Below are positions 1 through 6,270 of a DNA stretch of 9,170 nt, in pieces. The notes under the pieces were generated by a model. The model worked only from the letters and a program-made list of their open reading frames with translations, was not told the DNA's origin and made no database searches. The position numbers and the translations under genes are program-made. Positions within the stretch are counted from its first letter, which is position 1; each line of letters begins with the position of its first letter. The stretch is from Candidatus Cloacimonadota bacterium. Its GTDB lineage: Bacteria; Cloacimonadota; Cloacimonadia; Cloacimonadales; TCS61. The DNA lies in contig JAUVKM010000065.1 in assembly GCA_030596265.1 (NCBI GenBank), forward strand, positions 1 to 9,170, in the 5' to 3' direction.

Positions 1-1
1 T

Positions 2-910
2 ATGACCGAAAATGACTTTTTCAATCATGAGATAGAAACCTATAAATGGTGGTCGAAAGTACGCTGGTATATTGTTCTCATTCTATTTGCCATTGGGATA
101 TTGCGTGTAACTCAAATTAATCAAACTTTTCCGATTGTAATATTTGTGACAACATTTCTGGGAATATTTACTCTTAATGTCCTGTTTCATCTCCAGATCA
201 TAAAAACAAATTCTCTTTTTAGTTCATTGCAAATAGTATTAGACATAGTATTTGCTACTGTTATCGTTCATCTTACTGGGGGATTGGAAAGCTCTTTTGT
301 GTGGATATATCTGATAGCTGTTATTACGGCAAGTTTAGTTATGGAAAATTCAGGAGGAGTCATTGCTGCGATGATTGGTAGTATGTGCCTGTTGGTGCTG
401 ATTCTGATGTATAACTTTGGCTGGCTGATTCCTGTTGATGGTGCAGAATTTAAAGCTGATGTTCCGACACAAACAATTTTCCTCATCTCATATACTGGTC
501 TTTTTAGTGGTATAGCTTTCATATCAAGTTATATAAGTAACATTATGAAAAAACATTCTATCTCTTCAGAAGAAAATACTAAATTTTTAAATGACCAGAA
601 AGTTGAGCTTTCTGGAAAAGAAGCGGAATTAATAAACAATAAGAAGCTTCTGGAAAAATATCGAGAAGTTGTTCAGGAATCTGCTAAAATTTCTATGCTA
701 GACCACGATCTCAATAATCCCCTTACGGTTATCTCTCTATCAATTCGCAGAATTATTAAAGCTGCTTACGATTACAATGATGACAAATTAGAGAAATCCG
801 GTAACCAAATGACTGAATCAATTAATAAGATTAATGAGATATTAATAAAATTCCAAAAATTAAAACATCTGGATTTGATCCAAGAAGAACTTGATAAACA
901 ACAAGGATAA
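2..910 (+). CDS. PilS-like six-helix membrane sensor with a DHp histidine domain but no ATPase domain
   Basis: Membrane signalling protein of 302 residues. Six hydrophobic segments lie at about residues 21-38, 43-67, 71-90, 98-115, 118-143 and 157-182. The loop LTGG (91-94) before the fourth helix resembles the N-terminal region of PilS-type sensor kinases. A coiled-coil-like linker (about 190-228) leads to a HisKA/DHp motif, DHDLNNPL, with candidate phospho-acceptor His235. The protein stops about 67 residues after that histidine, just where the second DHp helix should end. No N, G1, F or G2 box of an HATPase_c domain follows, and the next gene starts 3 nt later, so the ATPase domain is absent rather than frameshifted nearby. 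It probably cannot autophosphorylate alone. It may accept phosphate from another kinase, act as a phosphatase or histidine relay, or be an adaptor. The ATG is the second base of the window, so an upstream start cannot be excluded, but the first helix begins at a normal distance from it. Confidence 0.8.
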   Translation: MTENDFFNHEIETYKWWSKVRWYIVLILFAIGILRVTQINQTFPIVIFVTTFLGIFTLNVLFHLQIIKTNSLFSSLQIVLDIVFATVIVHLTGGLESSFVWIYLIAVITASLVMENSGGVIAAMIGSMCLLVLILMYNFGWLIPVDGAEFKADVPTQTIFLISYTGLFSGIAFISSYISNIMKKHSISSEENTKFLNDQKVELSGKEAELINNKKLLEKYREVVQESAKISMLDHDLNNPLTVISLSIRRIIKAAYDYNDDKLEKSGNQMTESINKINEILIKFQKLKHLDLIQEELDKQQG

Positions 911-913
911 ATT

Positions 914-1765
914 ATGAAAAAGCATATATTAATTGTTGATGATGAACTTACAATTCGAGAATTATGCAAAGAGCTTCTTGAAGAAGAGGGCTATGAGGTA
1001 ACCCTTGCCGTAGATGGTCAGGATGCTCTTGATAAGATGGATTATGATATATTCGATTTATTCCTGATAGATATGGCAATGCCACGCATTGGGGGATTCG
1101 AATTAATGAAGATGATCAAACGAAAACAACCACTTGCTGTAATTGTTATCCTCACAGGTTTTTCTAGTATTGAAGGAGCGGTGAAAGCTGTACATGCTGG
1201 TGCGTTTCAATACCTTTCTAAGCCTATCAATTCAGAAGAGCTTTTTGAAGTTGTAAAAGTAGGAGTACAACACTCTGAAGATCTTTATGGACCATTGCAA
1301 AAAGCATTTGAACCGGGAACGGATACAGTTCAAAAAGGAGAACCTATTATTTTACATGGATTCTCTCCTGAAGATAAAGTGGATTTTATGGCTTTAGGAA
1401 GAATTAAAAAATATGAAATTGGTGATGATGTCCCTATTGGTAACGAAAAATCCGGATCCATCATTATTATTGAAAGTGGTGAAGTTTCTGTATGGCTTAA
1501 TAATACAACTATTGATTATTTGCAAAAGTGGGATTCTTCTGGTGAAGAGAGCTTTATTCTCACTGGATCTACATTTGTTACATTACGTGCAGAAACAGAG
1601 GTAAAAGTAAGACATTTCGATAGAAAAAAGATATTGGATTTTTTTGCGTATAAAGGTGAAAAATTACTTAAACGTTTCATGATCAATCTTGTGAATAGTA
1701 CTTTCTTTAAATGGCGTAAAGCAGTTCAAAGAATTGTAATGTTGAAACTAGTTACCGGAGAATAG
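914..1765 (+). CDS. Response regulator: receiver domain plus cyclic-nucleotide-binding-like domain
   Basis: Cytoplasmic response regulator of 283 residues. The receiver domain (about 1-120) is intact: acidic pair Asp9/Asp10, phospho-acceptor Asp53 in the strand FLIDMAMP, Thr81 in ILTG and Lys103 in LSKP. Residues about 146-255 resemble a cNMP-binding/Crp-like beta-roll, with GFSPED, then YEIGDD, the strand-loop ESGEVSVW (187-194) and SGEES (209-213) where the phosphate-binding cassette would lie. The conserved Arg of that cassette is not seen (the stretch after it reads LTGSTFVTLRA), so ordinary cAMP or c-di-GMP binding is doubtful. No helix-turn-helix or enzyme output is recognisable in the last 30-40 residues, which are basic and helical in character. 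The start lies 3 nt after the stop of the sensor gene, with an AAGGA ribosome site (903-907) inside its end, so the two are cotranscribed and likely partners. The REC call is firm; the second domain is inferred from pattern. Confidence 0.88.
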   Translation: MKKHILIVDDELTIRELCKELLEEEGYEVTLAVDGQDALDKMDYDIFDLFLIDMAMPRIGGFELMKMIKRKQPLAVIVILTGFSSIEGAVKAVHAGAFQYLSKPINSEELFEVVKVGVQHSEDLYGPLQKAFEPGTDTVQKGEPIILHGFSPEDKVDFMALGRIKKYEIGDDVPIGNEKSGSIIIIESGEVSVWLNNTTIDYLQKWDSSGEESFILTGSTFVTLRAETEVKVRHFDRKKILDFFAYKGEKLLKRFMINLVNSTFFKWRKAVQRIVMLKLVTGE

Positions 1766-1799
1766 CTTTATTAAATAATTATTAAATGTATACACATTT

Positions 1800-1827
1800 A
1801 GCTTCCTATTTATAGGGAGCTTTTTTT
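1800..1827 (+). terminator. Rho-independent terminator after the sensor/regulator pair
   Basis: The arms AGCTTCC (1800-1806) and GGGAGCT (1815-1821) pair with one G-T wobble around an AT-rich 8-nt loop whose ends can add two more pairs. Seven T residues (1821-1827) follow. It lies 35 nt after the regulator stop codon and separates that pair from the pilus operon. Confidence 0.85.
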
Positions 1828-1947
1828 ATTATACAAAACTCATTTTATCTCATATGATATTGTCACTTGTTATCTTCCTTTATTTCAGTCTGTTATGGCG
1901 TCAAACCATTTTTTTAAAAGTTACCAATAATTTTTATATCTCTCTAA

Positions 1948-1960
1948 AACTTAGTAAGTT
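1948..1960. promoter_or_regulatory. Short inverted repeat upstream of the pilus operon promoter (possible operator)
   Basis: AACTTA-G-TAAGTT is a perfect 6-bp inverted repeat around one central base. It ends 12 nt before the TTGACA hexamer of the putative pilus operon promoter, a position where activators often bind. Such a short palindrome can arise by chance in AT-rich DNA, and no cognate regulator can be named, so this is a candidate site only. Confidence 0.25.
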
Positions 1961-1972
1961 AACAAAATGTGC

Positions 1973-2000
1973 TTGACACTATATTGAAAAAACTTATTCG
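1973..2000 (+). promoter_or_regulatory. Putative promoter of the pilus operon
   Basis: A perfect -35 hexamer TTGACA (1973-1978) is followed after 16 nt by TATTCG (1995-2000), which keeps only the first two bases and one other of the -10 consensus. It lies about 40 nt before the first pilus start codon and downstream of a terminator, so a promoter is needed about here. A second, similarly weak -10 choice is possible because the region is AT-rich. The ribosome site GGAGA (2033-2037) precedes the ATG by 4 nt. Confidence 0.45.
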
Positions 2001-2041
2001 TTGTCATAGAAAAAAGTTATTTTTTATTTATTGGAGATCAT

Positions 2042-3259
2042 ATGGGTTTGTCGTTTTTATCTGAGATGCAAGTTGCATTAAGTGAGTATCTCACAGGTAC
2101 TTCAAGATTCCAAAATATAAATAAAATGATTACATTCAACGCAGCCTGGAAAGAAGAGGCATATGAATGTTTGCGCACCTTAATGATACACATGAGAGAT
2201 ATTGAAGCTTCAGATATAGATTTTGGTGGACCAGGATCTAATGGTAAGATATGGTACAGAGTTTATGGTACTAAAGCATCTTCTGACAAAGTTCCCAGTT
2301 TTACACAAGATGAAATCACTGCAATTTTATTGAGCATCTTGAGTGATGATCAAAAGGTGATGCTATTTAATAATAAAAATGTTGATATTTCCTTAGGTTT
2401 GGTTCTCAAAAAGGGAGAGCGACCAAATCGGTTCCGTGGCGATATTTATTATGAGAGCAATACACTAGTTGCAAATTTTCGTAGAGTTAACCAAGAACTT
2501 TTTGATCTTGAACAACTAAATTTCCCAGAAATAATTAACAAACGATTCAACCTTAAATTTGAAAAATCAGGATTGTTTCTTGTTACAGGAATTACTGGTT
2601 CTGGTAAAAGTAGCACTTTGGATTCAATTATAGATATGAACAACAAGAAGAATTATGCTCATATTATAATAATTGGAAATCCAATTGAATACGTTCATAA
2701 ATCTATTAAGTCAATAGTTAGACATAGAGAAATAGGTGAAGATGTATTAAGTTTTCAAGAGGGCACTATTCAAGCATTAAGACAGGATCCGGACATCATT
2801 GTTGTTGGAGAAATGAGAGATCCCGGAACAATAGCAACAGTATTAGAAGCAACTGATAGTGGTCATAAGGTTTTTTCTACATTGCACACAAGTTCTGCGG
2901 TAGATAGCCTTCACCGGATTGTTGCAGAGTTTCCACCTATTGAACAAGAACGTGTTAGATTCCGTCTTGCTGATACTTTAAAAATAATCATTTCCCAGAA
3001 GCTCGTTCCAGATAAGCATGGAAAACTTGTTATGGTTAAAGAAGTTCTTTCGGTAGACTCATCTGTTCAGGCAGCAATACGGAATAAAAATATTGGCGAG
3101 ATATACCAGATGATAACCGAAGGTAAGAGAAAGGGGATGATATCAATGGAACAAGAGCTTTTTACAAATTATAGAAAGGGTATTATCACTAAGGAAGTAG
3201 CTATGAATTATGCAAATAATAAAAAGCGTATGAATCATTTGTTAACCTATTCGTCGTGA
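2042..3259 (+). CDS. pilT-like: PilT-like type IV pilus retraction ATPase
   Basis: Cytoplasmic hexameric secretion/pilus ATPase of the PilT/VirB11 superfamily, which powers pilus retraction in studied systems. It has 405 residues, about 40-60 more than typical PilT, the extra being N-terminal. The N-terminal domain includes the family-like ASDIDF stretch and an FRG/FRR segment. Catalytic motifs follow in order: Walker A GITGSGKSS (183-191, Lys189), Asp box (212-216), Walker B with PDIIVVGEMRD (Glu257) and His box STLHTSSAVDSLHRI (His282). AIRN at 345-348 matches the start of the AIRNL motif that marks PilT/PilU rather than the extension ATPase PilB. The Asp box is odd: the usual acidic pair before PIEYVH is Gly-Asn (212-213), while Glu216 is kept. 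It is the first gene of the operon, 10 nt before the PilM-PilN fusion. An ATPase for a type II-secretion-like machine is possible but less likely given AIRN. Confidence 0.9.
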   Translation: MGLSFLSEMQVALSEYLTGTSRFQNINKMITFNAAWKEEAYECLRTLMIHMRDIEASDIDFGGPGSNGKIWYRVYGTKASSDKVPSFTQDEITAILLSILSDDQKVMLFNNKNVDISLGLVLKKGERPNRFRGDIYYESNTLVANFRRVNQELFDLEQLNFPEIINKRFNLKFEKSGLFLVTGITGSGKSSTLDSIIDMNNKKNYAHIIIIGNPIEYVHKSIKSIVRHREIGEDVLSFQEGTIQALRQDPDIIVVGEMRDPGTIATVLEATDSGHKVFSTLHTSSAVDSLHRIVAEFPPIEQERVRFRLADTLKIIISQKLVPDKHGKLVMVKEVLSVDSSVQAAIRNKNIGEIYQMITEGKRKGMISMEQELFTNYRKGIITKEVAMNYANNKKRMNHLLTYSS

Positions 3260-3269
3260 GAGATAAATA

Positions 3270-5384
3270 ATGGCTAGAAAAAAAGAAAAACTTGCATTTG
3301 GCATTTTTAAAGACGGGCTGAAAGTTAAGGTAGCACAGCTTGCTCTTAGTAATGGTATTGTTACTGTTCAAAGCCTTGAAGAATCTATATTATCTTCTGC
3401 ACTCTTCCGTCAAGAAGTGGAAAAAAAAGAAGATGCTTTTCTTCCCGAAGAATCCGACGAAAATGAAATCAATATTCCGGAATTATCTGAAATTGAAGAT
3501 GAGTCCTTCTCATTACCTGAGATATCTGAACTTGAAGATACTGAAGATTTTGATAGTTCAGCAAAAGAGGATATGTTACCCGGTTTGCGTGATTTGCAAA
3601 ATTTTCTTCAGCAATTCCCACTTGAAAGGGGAAGAATATCTTTTAATGCAAATGATGAGCAAATATCATATTTTCAATTTGATTCCTCATACGGAACAAA
3701 AAATCTACATAAACGCCTTTTAGAAGAGTTCCTATCAAAAGATGAGATCAAGGCTAAAAACTATTCTTTCGATTACATTCTGAATTCTGATAAATCTGGA
3801 CTCGCCTTTGCTCATGCTGGCAAATTCAGACTTTTTCATGCATTGAGAGACATCAATCTGATACTATCAAAAGAAAGATATTTCTATAGTTGTATTGATA
3901 CAAATGAAATATGCTTAACAAATGTCGTTAATCATAATTATATCTTCTCTGAAGATGATTATGTTCTTATTTTGTATATTGGGTTTGATTATAAAGTTGG
4001 TATCGTTCTGAAAAATGGCATGCATATCAAAACATTCCCTATTATTGTTCCTGACAGTGATGAAATAACCATGAGAGAGACTCTTTACTCTAAAGTACTA
4101 CTGGAACAAGACATTTCTAATATTCCTATTACAAGAAATATTCTATTGGTTGGTGATAGCACTTCCGATGAGGATTTGGAATATTTTCGCTCCGCTTCTC
4201 AAGAAGGAGATAACATAACAAGGATCGATCTTGCTCATCTATCCGTTCAAGAAGGAATGGGAGAAAAAATAACTCCCGAAAGAATTGCCCGATATGCCAT
4301 ACCAATTGCTTTAGCTTGGAAAACCTTAGTACCTAAGAATAAAAAGTTTAGTTCTACAAACCTACTACCAAATAGAGTGATAGAAAATCAAAAGTATTTT
4401 AAAATTGCCTGGCATGGTTTTTTGGTTCTAGCTGCTATCTTCTATTTTGCTTTTGCTGGAACTATTAAAAATTTGGAATTGAAACAAGATATAATTGATT
4501 ATGGAAAAAAGAATTATCAAATAGAACGAGAACTTTCAAAAAATCGTGAACTGATTAAAAGACTCAATGAAATCAAGACAAAATTAAATGAACTTCAAGA
4601 AAATCTGCTCAAAGTAGAAAGAATTACAGGAAATAAAAACCAATGGAACCATATTCTCGATGTATATTCTAAATCTCTGAATAGAAATAGATTAAGCTGG
4701 ATCAGTGACCTCTCAAGTAACAATGGAGGATTTACCGTTGATGGTTATACAACAAATAGACGTGCTGTAATTGCTTTTTCCAAACTCTTTCCGGAAAGTA
4801 AGATTATAAGTGTTGCAAAATATGAAGATCAGGGACTTACGATCTGGAAATTTAATATTTCTAGTAAATATCCTGAACCTGAATCTTGGAAAAGTATTAA
4901 GAATAAAAAAACCGACAATGAAAAACCTGTTCAACAGGAAGAAACAGAAAAACCAATTATTGATAAAGTAAAAGATGAACCAAAAACGGAACTAATTACT
5001 GAAACTCCTATAGAAATTGACGACAAATATCATTCCATACTTTCATTATATTTTTCTGGCAATATTAATAATGCATTTAATCAATTTAGTGAATTTATAA
5101 AAAAATATCCACAGCATAAAATGACATATAATGCTAAATATTTTATTGGTGAATGTTTATACTTGATGAATCAATATTCTGAAGCAAAAGAAACTTTAGA
5201 AATGGTTTATGTATTAAACGGTAGTAAATCTCCAGATGCACTCATTATGCTGGGTAACTGTAGTGAGAAGGAAAATGATCTGAAATCAGCAATACAATAT
5301 TGGAAAACGTTAATTAAAAAATATCCTGATAACGATCTATCAAAAGCAGCACAATATAAGATAGATAAAATAGAAGGTAAATAG
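3270..5384 (+). CDS. PilM-PilN fusion with C-terminal TPR-like domain (pilus alignment complex)
   Basis: Protein of 704 residues that appears to join two normally separate pilus proteins. Residues about 8-50 and 105-355 look like the cytoplasmic actin-like PilM fold, interrupted by a very acidic insertion (about 52-100). At 363-369 comes TNLLPNR, the counterpart of the INLLP peptide at the N-terminus of PilN, which PilM binds in known systems. One membrane helix (379-399), a coiled coil (about 400-450) and a PilN-like periplasmic domain (about 455-535, ending near TIWKFNI) follow. A charged Pro/Glu/Lys linker (about 540-583) leads to a TPR-like region (586-704) with YbgF/CpoB-style helices such as KKYPQHK and KKYPDND. 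In the PilN topology the TPR end is periplasmic. The PilM phosphate loop is degenerate (FGIFKDG rather than a DIG-type loop), so ATP binding is doubtful. The ribosome site is weak (GAGA before 3270), suggesting coupling to the ATPase gene. Confidence 0.85.
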   Translation: MARKKEKLAFGIFKDGLKVKVAQLALSNGIVTVQSLEESILSSALFRQEVEKKEDAFLPEESDENEINIPELSEIEDESFSLPEISELEDTEDFDSSAKEDMLPGLRDLQNFLQQFPLERGRISFNANDEQISYFQFDSSYGTKNLHKRLLEEFLSKDEIKAKNYSFDYILNSDKSGLAFAHAGKFRLFHALRDINLILSKERYFYSCIDTNEICLTNVVNHNYIFSEDDYVLILYIGFDYKVGIVLKNGMHIKTFPIIVPDSDEITMRETLYSKVLLEQDISNIPITRNILLVGDSTSDEDLEYFRSASQEGDNITRIDLAHLSVQEGMGEKITPERIARYAIPIALAWKTLVPKNKKFSSTNLLPNRVIENQKYFKIAWHGFLVLAAIFYFAFAGTIKNLELKQDIIDYGKKNYQIERELSKNRELIKRLNEIKTKLNELQENLLKVERITGNKNQWNHILDVYSKSLNRNRLSWISDLSSNNGGFTVDGYTTNRRAVIAFSKLFPESKIISVAKYEDQGLTIWKFNISSKYPEPESWKSIKNKKTDNEKPVQQEETEKPIIDKVKDEPKTELITETPIEIDDKYHSILSLYFSGNINNAFNQFSEFIKKYPQHKMTYNAKYFIGECLYLMNQYSEAKETLEMVYVLNGSKSPDALIMLGNCSEKENDLKSAIQYWKTLIKKYPDNDLSKAAQYKIDKIEGK

Positions 5385-5386
5385 AA

Positions 5387-6268
5387 ATGAATTATGCTTT
5401 AAGAAATACTTTGATACTTTCAATCTTATTAGTTTTAGTTATTCTGGGTTTTCTGCTTGGAAATACGTCTTCAGTAAAAAAGGTCAAAGTGATAAAAAGT
5501 GCTTATGAGAATAACCTAAAACAACTAAATGATCTGAAGGCTGCAAATCCTGATATGGAAAATCAAGATCTTTTTATTCAATCCTTGAAAGATCTTGAAA
5601 AAAAAGTTAAAAGAGAGAGCAAGCTCATTCCTCAGAAAAATGATCCAACAATAACTTATAAATACCTGCTGGATATTTGCGATAACTTTTGCCCTGATAT
5701 GAAATTCAATTTTATATATAATAAATTAAGCAAAATCGAAAACATTAGTTATTATTCATATACAATTAAGGGGATTGCACCAGTTCGATCTTTCTATACT
5801 TTTGTTTATCAGATCGAAAGCCAATATATGCTTTATGTTATCGAATCAATAAAGATCAACGAAGAAACTAAAGATGATATTTCGAGCGGTAATGTTAGCT
5901 TTGTTATTGTTCTCAATGCATATTTTGAAGAAACCGCAACTGAAATTGGTGATATACCATTTAGAAAATTAAAATATAAAAATGTAAGATATGATCCTTT
6001 CTATTCCAGAATTCATGCACCGGTACTTGATGAAGGAGAACAAGAATTCTTAGATATATACTCTTCCGGAATGATCGGATTAACACCCAATAAAGTATTT
6101 ATTAAAGACAGAATTGGCAGAATACATATACTTGAAATAGGTGATAAGGTTGCGTACGGAACTCTCGAATCTATTAACTGGAAAGAGCAATATGCAACAT
6201 TCCAATTGAACGAAATTGGTGTAATAAAAGATAGAAAAATCTATTTGAATGAATTAAAAGAGGAATAA
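5387..6268 (+). CDS. PilO-PilP fusion (pilus alignment complex)
   Basis: Inner-membrane, mostly periplasmic protein of 293 residues. A membrane helix (about 7-26) and a coiled coil (about 28-75) precede a PilO-like ferredoxin-type region (about 80-190, with YTIKGIAPVRSFYTFVYQIE-type sequence). From residue 202 the protein changes character: YDPF (202-205), then GMIGL, a beta-rich IGRIHILEIGDKV stretch and a final NEIG/IYLNEL strand. This is the layout of PilP, the periplasmic protein that links PilN/PilO to the secretin. PilP is normally a separate lipoprotein; here it has no lipobox and is tethered through the PilO helix. The ATG is 2 nt after the preceding stop and uses GAAGG (5373-5377) inside that gene. 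The PilO call rests on position and architecture, the PilP call on sequence pattern. Confidence 0.82.
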   Translation: MNYALRNTLILSILLVLVILGFLLGNTSSVKKVKVIKSAYENNLKQLNDLKAANPDMENQDLFIQSLKDLEKKVKRESKLIPQKNDPTITYKYLLDICDNFCPDMKFNFIYNKLSKIENISYYSYTIKGIAPVRSFYTFVYQIESQYMLYVIESIKINEETKDDISSGNVSFVIVLNAYFEETATEIGDIPFRKLKYKNVRYDPFYSRIHAPVLDEGEQEFLDIYSSGMIGLTPNKVFIKDRIGRIHILEIGDKVAYGTLESINWKEQYATFQLNEIGVIKDRKIYLNELKEE

Positions 6269-6270
6269 AA

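Noticed and set aside
908..1000. A frameshifted ATPase domain of the sensor kinase
   Set aside because: The response regulator begins 3 nt after the sensor stop with its own ribosome site and an intact receiver domain, leaving no room for HATPase_c remnants in any frame.
1828..1947. Search for a sigma-54 promoter, small RNA, tRNA or repeat in the gap before the pilus operon
   Set aside because: No GG-N10-GC element with proper spacing, cloverleaf or repeat was seen; it is plain AT-rich non-coding sequence.
2010..2025. AAAAAA-GTTA-TTTTTT hairpin before the first pilus start codon
   Set aside because: Only six A-T pairs, too weak to call an RNA switch or attenuator; likely base-composition noise.
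2042..3259. Assignment as PilB/GspE extension ATPase
   Set aside because: It lacks the long N-terminal domains and tetracysteine zinc motif of that group, and carries AIRN and the length of the PilT/PilU group.
3340..3723. A 127-codon plus-strand open frame inside the PilM-PilN gene
   Set aside because: It lies wholly within a well-supported gene in another frame, is Lys/Leu-rich low-complexity sequence as expected from AT-rich DNA, and has no domain pattern.
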